A DNA stretch of 64,000 nucleotides from the NCBI GenBank assembly GCA_964528605.1, contig CAZGSV010000004.1, forward strand, positions 1 through 64,000. Reading direction: 5' to 3'. A model generated the notes under the pieces. The model searched no databases and was not told the origin of the DNA. It saw nothing but the letters and a program-made list of their open reading frames with translations. The stretch's first letter is position 1; the number at the start of each line of letters is the position of its first letter. This DNA comes from CAZGSV01 sp964528605. Its GTDB lineage: Bacteria; Armatimonadota; Zipacnadia; CAZGSV01. Below are positions 23,958 through 31,912 of this stretch, piece by piece. Position numbers and translations under genes: made by a program.

Positions 23958-25123
23958 CTCAGCGCCGCCCAGACCCCGTCCGTGCGCTGGGGGCGCTGTT
24001 CGTCGGCTACAGCCTGCTCTTCTTGGGCACGGGCGCGCTGCAGCAGATAACCATCCCCTTGCTCAAGAACACGCGGCCTTGGAGCGGCGACATGCTCTAC
24101 TGGGTGATGCCCACCATCTACTTCGCCCAAGCGGCCTGCCGGCTGCCTATCACCCATGTCATCCGACGCCTGGGGCTGGGATGGAGTCTCAGAATCGGCG
24201 GCCTCTCCTACCTGCTTGCCGGTTGGGCCATAACCATGGCGCCCCAGTATTGGATGGCAATAGCGGGCATGGTGGCCTGGGGCATCGGCTCCTCGGCATT
24301 CTGGGCCTCCGGCGCCGCGCACCTGCTCCAGGCGACCCGGGAAGGGCGCTACGGGCGTTACTCCGGCGCGCTCTTCGCGGCCGTGGACGTCGGGTTCATC
24401 GCCGGCGTGCCGTTGCTCAGCCTCATCGCCGCCCGGGCGGGGTACCAATGGGTCGCCGCCTTCGTGCTGCCCGCGAGCGCTCTTGGCGCTCTCGTTCTCT
24501 GGCTCGTGCCGGTGCAGGAAGACGAGGTGAAGCCAGCGTCGCTATCGGTCATCGGGCGAACGCTGTCGCAGCCGTGGGGGCGGACGGCGGCGCTGCTGCT
24601 CTTCTTCGCGGCTTGCTCATTCGGGACCACGCTGGGGATCCTTGCCGAGCAAGCCGGGGCCCGCAGCGCCGGGCCGGTCGCACTGCTTACCTGCTTCTAC
24701 GTTGCCCGCATCCTGACCAACATCTTCGGGGGCAGGCTCTCGGACCGAGCGGGACGAGGGGTCGTGGCGGGGGGGGCGTTCGCCTTGGCCGCAGGTGGGG
24801 CCGCTCTCACTGCCGCCACCCGCGGCGCTACCTTCGCGCTGCCCCTAGGGAGCGCGGCGTTGGGGATGGTGTTTGCCGCGGTGCCCCTCACGGCCCTAGC
24901 GCTCGTCGGCGACCACGCTTCCGAGGCCGAGCGTACCGTGGTCTACGGCTCTCTCTTCGTGTGGCGCGACGTCGGAGTCGCCGGCTCGATGCTGCTGGGA
25001 CATTACCTGGAAAAGACCCTCGGGGGATTCGCTCAGGCGATGTGGATATTCGCGGGGCTGTGGGCGGTGCTGGCCGTGTTCTCGCTCACGCTCTCCCACC
25101 CGCCAAGGACGGCGACCAGCTAA
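23954..25123 (+). CDS. MFS transporter
   Basis: 389 aa from the GTG at 23954, which overlaps the EamA stop. Twelve hydrophobic segments are visible. The cytoplasmic loop between helices 2 and 3 (HVIRRLGLGWSLR) and FGGRLSDRAGRGVV between helices 8 and 9 are the MFS loop motifs. Helix-rich segments such as VAWGIGSSAFWASGAAHLL and YGSLFVWRDVGVAGSMLLGHY follow typical drug/metabolite efflux members. No substrate can be inferred. A much longer open frame beginning near 22862 runs antiparallel to codon usage across the EamA gene and is not real upstream coding. Confidence 0.88.
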   Translation: MTQRRPDPVRALGALFVGYSLLFLGTGALQQITIPLLKNTRPWSGDMLYWVMPTIYFAQAACRLPITHVIRRLGLGWSLRIGGLSYLLAGWAITMAPQYWMAIAGMVAWGIGSSAFWASGAAHLLQATREGRYGRYSGALFAAVDVGFIAGVPLLSLIAARAGYQWVAAFVLPASALGALVLWLVPVQEDEVKPASLSVIGRTLSQPWGRTAALLLFFAACSFGTTLGILAEQAGARSAGPVALLTCFYVARILTNIFGGRLSDRAGRGVVAGGAFALAAGGAALTAATRGATFALPLGSAALGMVFAAVPLTALALVGDHASEAERTVVYGSLFVWRDVGVAGSMLLGHYLEKTLGGFAQAMWIFAGLWAVLAVFSLTLSHPPRTATS

Positions 25124-25131
25124 GCACTTGC

Positions 25132-25314
25132 GAAAATGGGGACAGCAACCGTTGTCCCCACTGGTGTGGTCCACGATCCCGACCCCGCCGATGGCCGGGT
25201 CGCGGGCGGAGGCGAGCCTCCGCCCCTACGAGGGAGGCGCGACTCAGCGCAAAAACGAGGGCAGTGGGGCGTGGCCGGTATGGGCGCGGAAAATGGTTAC
25301 TGTCCCCATTTTCC
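25132..25314. repeat. Dispersed long inverted repeat family B (copy 2)
   Basis: Left arm GAAAATGGGGACAGCAACC (25132-25150) matches, in reverse complement, GGTTACTGTCCCCATTTTC (25295-25313) at 18 of 19 positions. The 140-bp interior holds a second palindrome, GGCGGAGGCGAGCCTCCGCC, followed by CCTACG. It lies between the convergent MFS and exonuclease genes. Confidence 0.8.
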
Positions 25315-25320
25315 TCCGTC

Positions 25321-25377
25321 CACTCACCACTGACCACTGGGCACTGGCCGCTGGCAACTGAGCACTGGCTACTGTCC
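25321..25377. repeat. Degenerate CACTGG-type repeat tract (family E, copy 1)
   Basis: A short tract built of variants of a 9-12-bp phrase: ACCACTGACCACTGG, GCACTGGCC, GCTGGCAACTG, GCACTGGCTACTG. Similar tracts occur at 55965-56005 and 63757-63826. The tract runs into the 3' end of the exonuclease gene and supplies its stop codon (CTA at 25369-25371, read as TAG on the minus strand). Confidence 0.75.
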
Positions 25378-26208
25378 TTCCCTCACCGCCCTTATCCTAT
25401 CCAGCCGATAGAACTTGTCCCTGTGCTCGCGATGGCAGAAGGCGGCGAGGTAGCCCGCTCCGCGACGCTCGAGCAGGGCTATGGGCGTGATCCGCCGCCA
25501 GCCCGAGCCCTGAGTGCCGCCCTCGTAGACGATCTCGACCTCCCAACCCACGCGCGCCGCCTGCTCCAGCAACTCCATTCCCGGCGGCGCACCGATCTGC
25601 CTGACGGCGCAGTCCTCGAACTTCACCGCGCCGGCCAGGCGCGTCAGATCGGCCAGCCTGGTGGTCGGCTTCCCCCGGCGCTGCAACAGCCCGCCGAGCA
25701 CGCGCATGACCGTCATGGCGTCCGCCAGGCCGCGATGCGCCTCTTCCGCGCCGACTCCCAGCGCGTGCGCCACGCTGCCGAGGTCGAAGTGAGCCAACTG
25801 CGGCAGCAGCGTGCGCGCCAGGGGCAGCGTGTCGCACACCGGCTGCTCGGGATAGCGGATTCCCAGTCGGGCGAAGTCGGTGGCAAGGAACTCGAGGTCG
25901 AAGGGCGCGTTGTGCGCCACCAGCACCATCGTCGGCGGGCCCAGCATCTGCCGGAACTCGGGGAGCACCTGCTCCGCCGCCCGGCCCTCCTGCTGCACCA
26001 TGGCGTCGGTAATGCCGTGAACCGAAGTGGCGTCGGAAGGGATGGGCCTGCCGGGGTTGATCAGAGCGGAGTATGTGTCCAGAACTTGCTCGCCCTGAAA
26101 GCGGACCGCGCCGACCTCGATCAGCCGGTCCACCAAAGGCGTGAGCCCTGTGGTCTCGACGTCAAACGCCGTCCAGATTACCTGCGCCAATTCACCTGCA
26201 AAAGCCAT
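25369..26208 (-). CDS. DnaQ-like 3'-5' exonuclease fused to a WYL domain
   Basis: 279 aa from the ATG at 26208, which has GGAGG 4 nt upstream; an upstream TTG at 26226 is less likely. Residues 10 to about 175 are a DEDDh exonuclease: TAFDVETTGL (Asp16, Glu18), HNAPFDLEFL (Asp104), HRGLADA (His158, Asp163), all four metal and catalytic residues intact. Residues about 222 to 277 resemble a WYL domain (VEIVYEGG, WRRITPIALLERRGAGYLAAFCH, DKFYRLDRIRAV). WYL domains bind nucleic acid or nucleotide ligands and usually occur in transcription factors and defence proteins; the pairing with an exonuclease suggests ligand-gated degradation or repair. That role is inference. Confidence 0.85.
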   Translation of the reverse strand: MAFAGELAQVIWTAFDVETTGLTPLVDRLIEVGAVRFQGEQVLDTYSALINPGRPIPSDATSVHGITDAMVQQEGRAAEQVLPEFRQMLGPPTMVLVAHNAPFDLEFLATDFARLGIRYPEQPVCDTLPLARTLLPQLAHFDLGSVAHALGVGAEEAHRGLADAMTVMRVLGGLLQRRGKPTTRLADLTRLAGAVKFEDCAVRQIGAPPGMELLEQAARVGWEVEIVYEGGTQGSGWRRITPIALLERRGAGYLAAFCHREHRDKFYRLDRIRAVREGQ

Positions 26209-26363
26209 TGCGCCTCCGACGGCCAAGTAGCTAGCAGATAGCAGACAGCGAACTGCGCCAGCGCACCGCCCAGCGGCCTCGCGCCCACTTTCTGCCGCCC
26301 TGAACGTATCGTGTCCTATCTAGCACCTGCTGGGACAGCAGCCACCGGACGGGCACCTGAGCG

Positions 26364-27635
26364 CTAGCCGGAGTCGTCGCTGTCCGCGCCCGTTCCGACG
26401 GTGAGCATCATCCTGAGGATCATCCATCCCACCCCGACGACCGCCACCCCGATCACCAGCCACAGCAGCCAGGGGCGTTCTTCGGTCCAGGGTCTCTTGG
26501 GCTTGGGTGGGCCGTAGGAGCGATTGCGCTGCTCCGGTCCGAGGGCGAGCCCCGTCTTTGGCTGAACCTGCTGGTAGCGCAAGAAGGCCGCGAGGTCGTA
26601 TTGGGGAGCGCGCGCCTTGAGCGCCCCGTAATACAACTTCACGGGACGCGCTGGGTCCCACTCGAAGATTACTGTCCGAGGCAAGCCGTACAAGCCAGCG
26701 CTTGTCACTTTCAGCGGCGCGTTGTCTCCGTTCATCACCGACGCTCTGACGAAGCGGAAGCGGCTCTCGGCAAAAGGCACCGTCTGTTGCTCCCCCACGA
26801 AGGTTGCGGTGTGGTAGCGAAAGACCACCCCCGCCCCAAGGGGATCCCAGGTCTTGCCGTCATCGCTGCCCGCGACCTCCACTTGCCGAGAGCAGTTGTC
26901 GTCGGTGAAACGAATCGTGACCTGGTCACAAGGCTGCCCGGAGGAACCCAAGTCCAAGGTGACGTCTGTCGCGCGGCGCCCCGGGTCCTCGGCAATGCGT
27001 GTCGCTGCCAGCCGGACTTGGACTCGCTCCGCGGGCCGCGCGATCAAGCGCTCCACGTGCGCCCCCTCAACTTTGAAGGGGCTTCCCGCGCCGTCCGCCA
27101 CCGTCACGCGCAGATAGCGGAAGGTGGTCTCAGGCAGCCTGACGGAGGTGCTGCGCGCGGTGACATCGCCGCTGAAATCGAAGATGGCCCCGTCGGTACG
27201 AAGCACGGCCCACTGGCGCCCGTCGTAGCTGCCCTCCACGGTCACCTGGTAGCTGAAGTTCCGATCGGGTGAGTCAATGGTGATCTCAGTGGTCGCCTTG
27301 CCCCTCGTTCCCAAGTCCAGCTCAAAGCGCGTGCCAACGCCGGGGACCCGCGAGAGGTTGTACATCCGGGCCGCGACTGGTTCCCGCCGCTGTTCCCCCT
27401 GCTCGGTCCGGAGTTCGTAGGGCCTCTCGGCGCTCTTAGCCTCCACGAGACGCAAGTCCGCGAGGGTGGCCTGGGCCTGAGCGTAGACTTCTGAGTCCAC
27501 TTGGAGCGCGAAGAAGCCGCGTTCGCCTGGTCCTGAGAGGTCCTTGGAGTAGCGCCAAAGGCGCGCGTCGAAGTCAGCGTGCGCAGGTAGCGCCGCAAGC
27601 CCAGCCATGGCCATGACAAGGACCACAGTCCTCAT
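26364..27635 (-). CDS. DUF3999 family protein
   Basis: 423 aa from the ATG at 27635, with GGGAG upstream. A signal peptide (VLVMAMAGLAALPAHA) precedes a large beta-rich exported region: three discoidin-like blocks with the phrases YQVTVEGSYDGRQW, RYLRVTVADG, RQVEVAGSDDGKTW and FRFVRASVMNG. A single C-terminal membrane helix (WLLWLVIGVAVVGVGWMIL, about 390-410) anchors it. This is the DUF3999 architecture, and as in many genomes it sits with a DUF2339 gene. The start overlaps the upstream stop by one base (TGATG), a translational-coupling arrangement. The protein probably faces the periplasm and cooperates with the DUF2339 membrane protein. Confidence 0.85.
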   Translation of the reverse strand: MRTVVLVMAMAGLAALPAHADFDARLWRYSKDLSGPGERGFFALQVDSEVYAQAQATLADLRLVEAKSAERPYELRTEQGEQRREPVAARMYNLSRVPGVGTRFELDLGTRGKATTEITIDSPDRNFSYQVTVEGSYDGRQWAVLRTDGAIFDFSGDVTARSTSVRLPETTFRYLRVTVADGAGSPFKVEGAHVERLIARPAERVQVRLAATRIAEDPGRRATDVTLDLGSSGQPCDQVTIRFTDDNCSRQVEVAGSDDGKTWDPLGAGVVFRYHTATFVGEQQTVPFAESRFRFVRASVMNGDNAPLKVTSAGLYGLPRTVIFEWDPARPVKLYYGALKARAPQYDLAAFLRYQQVQPKTGLALGPEQRNRSYGPPKPKRPWTEERPWLLWLVIGVAVVGVGWMILRMMLTVGTGADSDDSG

Positions 27636-29515
27636 CACGTGTCGCTCCCTTCTTGGGGTTTGCTGTCCTGCAAGGCAAACGCTCGTATCCGCTCGCCGTA
27701 AAGGTGGTACAGGTAGGAAACCCCAATCAGAATCGCGCCCAAGCAGGCGAAGGAGAAGATGCGCCACATCTGGCCTACGCTGGATAGGTCAAAGAGGAAC
27801 ACCTTGAGGACCGCCAGCCCGAAAACGAGGATGCCCAGCAGCCGCACCGGGGCATACCGCCGCGCCATGCCAATCCCCACCAGCGCCGTAGCATAAGCGC
27901 ACCACAGCGCCGAAACCGCGAAGGCCGCCGTTCCCCCTGGCGCCCCCCGCCAACCCGGCCACCACTCGAACGTCCGAAGCAACTCCGCGGTCAGGCCCCA
28001 AAGCGGCAACAAGCCTAGAAGAATCGCGATTACTCGCATCGCCTGCGCTGCCTCGCGCGCCGACTCTCCTCCCCGTGCGTAAACCCCCTGCGTGACGGCC
28101 AGGGCTCCTAGGCCCCCCAGGAAGGCCAGAAATGTCTCGTTGAACACGGGGGTGAACCCCAAGCGGAGATGGTAAGGGGCCGTTTGGTAGAGGGCGAGCA
28201 TCCAGACAACCACGATGGCCTCCAGTGCCAGCCCCACCGCGCGAAGAGCCCTGCTGCGCAGGCGCATTCCGATCCACATGAGCGCCGTGCCCTCTGCGGC
28301 CCAGCCGAGCATCAGCCAATGCCCCCGCAACTGCAGCGGCACCGCGACCACAACAAAGGCCAACCCAAGCCCAAGCCACGATAGCGACAGCATCCGGTCT
28401 TGGCGGTTCCGCGCCCAGGCTACGTTCCCCAGCAACAGGTAAACGACCGCCATCACCACCGCGTAAAGCCCCAAGTAGTCTTCGTAGCCACTCGCCAGCA
28501 GCGCCGCCGTGGTCGGGAAGAAGCATGCCGGATTGGCGAGGATCAGGCTCAGTTCCGCGGGACGGGACGGGATACGCCGCCAGAGATTTCTCACTACCGG
28601 CACGAACGCGAATATGGCAAAGAACAGCAGTTCCACTGCCAGCGTTGGCCACAGGAGCCTGCGCTCGTAATGCGTTGACATCCAACCCCAGATCATCAGC
28701 CAGGTGCCAGCGAACGTAAGCACTTGCAGCGCCAGCCACCGACGAAACAGCGATACCGCCAGCAGCCCGAGGTCCAGCACCGCGAGGTAGCCGAAGAGCA
28801 CTGTCATCCCCGCAGCGCCAGCGCCGCCTCCCCCCCCCTGGACCAGGACGGGCGTGAGGAGGCCGCCGCCCGTCGCCAGCACCGCCGTGCTCAGGGCATT
28901 TGCGCGAACCGACACTGCCACTCCGAGCGCCGTCACCAGAACCATAAAGCCGAAAGCCACCGGCTGGCCGATGAGACGCGGATGATAAAAGGCGTAGGCC
29001 GCGTAGATGGCTGCATAGATGATCGCCAGACCCCCGCCGGTCAACGCCTCCGCGAAAGCGCGACGGCCCTTGTCCCGGTTCCTCTCCCCCGCTACGAGGA
29101 GCCCCAGCCCGACGACAATGCCAATGGCGACCTGACCGCGCGGCCCAATCCAGTTGTTCGCAAACGCGTATTGGAGGAAGAACGCTGCGGCCAGCAGCAG
29201 GGCCACCACCCCTACCCGGCTCATCCACTTGAGGGCGACTTCCGACTCGAAGCGCTGGGAGGCCGACAAGGTCTGAGGCGTCGTTGGGGAGGCCGGCGGG
29301 GGGGGCACTACCGCTGGAGGAACTCCTGGTACCGCTGGCAGCCTGGGTGACGGAGGCTCTTCCCGCTGTGCGCCAGGAGCCACAGTGCGCTCCACCCGTC
29401 CCTGCTCGAACGTGTAGACGCGACCGATCAGGCGCGCAAGCGCCTCTTCCAGCCGACCCACCCGCCTGAGCAACTCCGCGAGTTCCTTCTGCCGGTCCTG
29501 CTCGTTCTGAGACAC
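27635..29515 (-). CDS. DUF2339 multispanning membrane protein
   Basis: 626 aa from a GTG at 29515 with GGGGGTGCAGGCA before it; a TTG at 29563 is possible but lies within about 5 nt of the predicted transcription start. Residues 1 to 35 form a coiled coil (DRQKELAELLRRVGRLEEALARLI). A Pro-rich linker is followed by ASQRFESEVALKWMSRVGVVALLLAAAFFLQYAFANNWIGP, the DUF2339 opening segment. About 18 or more membrane helices follow. The function is unknown; genomic pairing with DUF3999 is recurrent and is seen here. Confidence 0.87.
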   Translation of the reverse strand: MSQNEQDRQKELAELLRRVGRLEEALARLIGRVYTFEQGRVERTVAPGAQREEPPSPRLPAVPGVPPAVVPPPPASPTTPQTLSASQRFESEVALKWMSRVGVVALLLAAAFFLQYAFANNWIGPRGQVAIGIVVGLGLLVAGERNRDKGRRAFAEALTGGGLAIIYAAIYAAYAFYHPRLIGQPVAFGFMVLVTALGVAVSVRANALSTAVLATGGGLLTPVLVQGGGGGAGAAGMTVLFGYLAVLDLGLLAVSLFRRWLALQVLTFAGTWLMIWGWMSTHYERRLLWPTLAVELLFFAIFAFVPVVRNLWRRIPSRPAELSLILANPACFFPTTAALLASGYEDYLGLYAVVMAVVYLLLGNVAWARNRQDRMLSLSWLGLGLAFVVVAVPLQLRGHWLMLGWAAEGTALMWIGMRLRSRALRAVGLALEAIVVVWMLALYQTAPYHLRLGFTPVFNETFLAFLGGLGALAVTQGVYARGGESAREAAQAMRVIAILLGLLPLWGLTAELLRTFEWWPGWRGAPGGTAAFAVSALWCAYATALVGIGMARRYAPVRLLGILVFGLAVLKVFLFDLSSVGQMWRIFSFACLGAILIGVSYLYHLYGERIRAFALQDSKPQEGSDT

Positions 29516-29574
29516 TGCCTGCACCCCCGTGCTCTGTGGTCGCCGCCAGGTCCCAGGCGCCAAATGACCTGCCG

Positions 29575-29583
29575 ATTATATCA
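29575..29583 (-). promoter_or_regulatory. Extended -10 promoter of the DUF2339-DUF3999 operon
   Basis: On the minus strand the sequence reads TGATATAAT, a perfect TGnTATAAT extended -10 element. No good -35 box is seen at 17 bp, which extended -10 promoters do not require. Predicted transcription start is near 29568. Confidence 0.5.
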
Positions 29584-29608
29584 CGGGCCGCCCCCCTCGC
29601 GAGGCCCG
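29584..29608 (-). terminator. Hairpin between the two membrane-protein genes
   Basis: CGGGCC and GGCCCG form a 6-bp GC stem around 13 nt, 15 bp past the stop of the 29623-30801 gene and just before the next promoter element. There is no long T-run, so termination is only suggested. Confidence 0.3.
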
Positions 29609-29622
29609 GGCCCTTCTGCTGG

Positions 29623-30801
29623 CTACGCCGGTTCCTTTGCGGAGAGCGGCGCATTCGCGGCTTGTGCCTCCACTCGCGCGCCCGCCTCCTCGGCATGATC
29701 CATGACGAAGAGCAGAAACGCGGCCATCGTCCAAGCAGTGACGAGCGCGAGAGGCACTGTAAGCAGCAGGTCCACCGTGGCCCTGCCTACTGCCTGGGCC
29801 ACCGAGAGTTTCCCAGTGGCAATCAGGATGGCGGTGGAGTCGCGCCACCCCAGCGGGCGCACCAGCCCAAGGGCCACCCCGGTAACCACAAGCAGCACGA
29901 GCACCTCGCCCGGATAGCGCCACAGCAGGCGCAACGCCCCCACGATGCCACGACGGAAACCCAGCCCGAGGCCCACCATAGTGTAGGGCATGAGAAGCAC
30001 GAGCACCGCCGCAATGGGCGGATAGGCCAGGATGAGCCAGTAGGAGGACTCTGGGGGTAGACTGCCGATCAGGCCGAACATGACGAGACCGCCCATCAAC
30101 GCGCAGCCGCACAACGCGAGCCACGGAGGCGCGCGCTTGGCGAACTCAACGCGCAGTGGTGCGACCAGCCCGCTGCCACGCCGCACGCTTCTGCTCAACA
30201 TCACTATCAGGAAGGAGACCAGAGCCCAGGTCGCCAGCACGTTTGGGAGTGCTGCGCCAACCAATCTGGGATCGAACCAGAAGTCCCGGGGGCCTTCTGG
30301 AGGAAGAGGAGCAATCCTCAACACGAGCCAAGCCGATATGAGGATCGGCTGGTGGTGTAGACCTCGCCGAGGGGCACCCAGCAAGAGGTCGCGGGACATT
30401 GCCCTCCGTAGGAGAGCGGATGCGGAATAGCGACTCTCATAACGGGACCGCTCGCGTTGCTCTGACGCAGGCAGTGCCCTGAACAGCAGGCCCGAGTCAA
30501 CGAAACCCCAGGCCAGGGCAAGGAAGATCACTACGGCGGGAATCGCCAGGCGCTTGCCCAACTTCAGCGCGCGGTAACAGTAGACTAGCCCCGCTCCGAG
30601 GCGCCGCGGGCGGAAGCGATCCCTTAGCCAGCGCAGGGGTAGCAAACGGGCAGCGCTCCTTGCCGCCTTGGCCGCGCCAGCCATCTGCGCCCGCACCCAA
30701 CGCTTCAGTGCCGCCCAGCCCTGCAGCAACTGCTCCCCGCCTCGCCCCAACTCCGGCAGCGGCTGTTGGCCAGCCCCACGCCCCTCATCTTGCTCGCCCA
30801 T
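29623..30801 (-). CDS. Hypothetical polytopic membrane protein
   Basis: 392 aa from the ATG at 30801 with GGTGAGG upstream. The first 80 residues are cationic and soluble. About six hydrophobic helices follow: LAIPAVVIFLALAWGFVDSG (about 85-105), VLATWALVSFLIVML, WLALCGCALMGGLVMFGLIG, YPPIAAVLVLLMPYTMVGLG, GEVLVLLVVTGVALGLV, VDLLLTVPLALVTAWTMAAFLL. The pattern resembles DUF4013-like or other bacterial integral membrane families, but I cannot name one. It lies directly upstream of the DUF2339-DUF3999 pair, which may make it functionally related. Confidence 0.7.
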   Translation of the reverse strand: MGEQDEGRGAGQQPLPELGRGGEQLLQGWAALKRWVRAQMAGAAKAARSAARLLPLRWLRDRFRPRRLGAGLVYCYRALKLGKRLAIPAVVIFLALAWGFVDSGLLFRALPASEQRERSRYESRYSASALLRRAMSRDLLLGAPRRGLHHQPILISAWLVLRIAPLPPEGPRDFWFDPRLVGAALPNVLATWALVSFLIVMLSRSVRRGSGLVAPLRVEFAKRAPPWLALCGCALMGGLVMFGLIGSLPPESSYWLILAYPPIAAVLVLLMPYTMVGLGLGFRRGIVGALRLLWRYPGEVLVLLVVTGVALGLVRPLGWRDSTAILIATGKLSVAQAVGRATVDLLLTVPLALVTAWTMAAFLLFVMDHAEEAGARVEAQAANAPLSAKEPA

Positions 30802-30830
30802 GTCGCCTCACCCGCCAGAGTGTAACACAG

Positions 30831-31030
30831 GTAGGCGGTAGGTGGGATGTGGTAGGTGGGAGGGAGCATGCGGAAACTGGGGACAGCAACCGGTTTCCCC
30901 AAAGAACGTCGGCGCTGGCAGTGCGGCAACCCGAAAACCGGCTACTGTCCCTAATCTCCGCAGGGGCGGCGCAAGGGTAGACCAGGCGGCTCGCCCCTAC
31001 CGTCTACCGTATGCCGTCTACTGCCTACCG
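30831..31030. repeat. Nested dispersed repeats (family B copy 3 inside family F arms)
   Basis: The outer arms are GTAGGCGGTAGGTGGGATG-type sequence at 30831-30864 and CTACCGTATGCCGTCTACTG-type sequence at about 31004-31030. Inside, GGAAACTGGGGACAGCAACC (from 30872) is inverted relative to GAAAACCGGCTACTGTCCC (from 30933), a family B element. The segment 30961-31000 also carries the CGGC...CGCCCCTACCG phrase shared with 25.2 kb and 63.7 kb. It lies between two minus-strand genes. Confidence 0.7.
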
Positions 31031-31038
31031 CTCGCTGG

Positions 31039-31851
31039 CTACTTCTTCTCGGGCGCTTCGCCCAGCCTCCCCGCCCGGTACTCCTGCAAGTAGCGCGCGC
31101 AGAACTCGTCGCGCCCGAGCAGGGCCTCGCCGGCGCACAAAAGCCGCATGAGGTCCTCGTCCGTCGGGTCGAGGATCACCGACTGCAGGCCCGCGCCCAT
31201 GCACAGCAGCAAGAACGCTTGGTTCAGCAACTTGCGCATCGGCAGCCCGTAGGACACGTTGCTCAGGCCGCAGATGGTGTGCACCTGCGGATACTTGTCC
31301 CGGAGGTAGCAGAGCGTCCGGAGCACCGCCTGCCCGGCGTCCGAGGAGGTGCTCACGGGAAAGACCAGCGGGTCGAGGTAGATGTGGTCGGGCTCGATGC
31401 CTTGGGAGGTGAGGCGCGTGACCAGGCAGTCGGCAATTTCGCACCGCTTCTCGGCCCCGGGCGGAACGCCGTCGTCGTCCAGGCAGAGGGCGACCACGTT
31501 GGCGCCGAACTCGTGGGCGAGCGGCACCATGGAGTCCAACTTCTTCGTCTCCGCCGTGATGGAGTTGAGGAAGGCGGTGCCCTTGTGGTGCTGGAGGCCG
31601 ACCTCCATGGCGCGGGCGTTCGGGCTGTCTATGGAAAGCGGCACGTCCACCGCGGCCTGAATCGTCTTGACCGCCCATTCCATGTACTCCGACTCTTCCT
31701 CGCCCATGGTGGCCACGTTGACGTCAATATAGCCTGCGCCGGCGTCCTTCTGCTTGCGCGCCTCGCCGATGAGGAAGTCTGCGTTCTTCTCCCGCACCGC
31801 GGGCTGCACCGACTTGCGCGTGCTATTGATCCTCTCGCCGATTATCAGCAT
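31039..31851 (-). CDS. Pterin-binding methyltransferase (methyltetrahydrofolate methyltransferase/DHPS-like)
   Basis: 270 aa, the size of AcsE/MtgA-type methyltetrahydrofolate:corrinoid methyltransferases. Family signatures are LIIGERINSTRKSV at the start, AGAGYIDVN (Asp43), PLSIDSPN (Asp75), LNSITA (Asn96) and CGLSNVSYGLPMR, in which the Asn is the residue that contacts N5 of the folate. The protein forms a TIM barrel and usually passes a methyl group between methyl-THF and a corrinoid protein. No corrinoid protein is encoded in the window. Upstream on the same strand lie two paralogous amidohydrolases and a CBS protein; the first gap is 61 bp and holds a repeat. Confidence 0.85.
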   Translation of the reverse strand: MLIIGERINSTRKSVQPAVREKNADFLIGEARKQKDAGAGYIDVNVATMGEEESEYMEWAVKTIQAAVDVPLSIDSPNARAMEVGLQHHKGTAFLNSITAETKKLDSMVPLAHEFGANVVALCLDDDGVPPGAEKRCEIADCLVTRLTSQGIEPDHIYLDPLVFPVSTSSDAGQAVLRTLCYLRDKYPQVHTICGLSNVSYGLPMRKLLNQAFLLLCMGAGLQSVILDPTDEDLMRLLCAGEALLGRDEFCARYLQEYRAGRLGEAPEKK

Positions 31852-31867
31852 TCCTGCTTCCTCCTAG

Positions 31868-31909
31868 TTGAACCCCGCCCCAGGCGGGGCCTGGCACCGA
31901 AGTGTCCAA
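31868..31909. repeat. Dispersed palindromic repeat family A (copy 2)
   Basis: Begins TTGAACCCCGCC and ends GTGTCCAA. In reverse complement it follows unit 2 of the copy at 10712-10753 closely, including GGTGCCAGGCCCCGCC. It lies between the methyltransferase gene and the first amidohydrolase gene. Confidence 0.8.
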
Positions 31910-31912
31910 GTA

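Noticed and set aside
25321..25377. Possible CRISPR array
   Set aside because: Units are short, degenerate and contiguous, without equal-length spacers, and no cas gene is nearby. The same applies at 55965 and 63757.
27789..29696. 635-codon minus-strand frame overlapping the DUF2339 gene
   Set aside because: It is in another frame of the same strand; the DUF2339 frame has clear membrane helices and family signatures, while this one gives Arg/Gly-rich soluble sequence.
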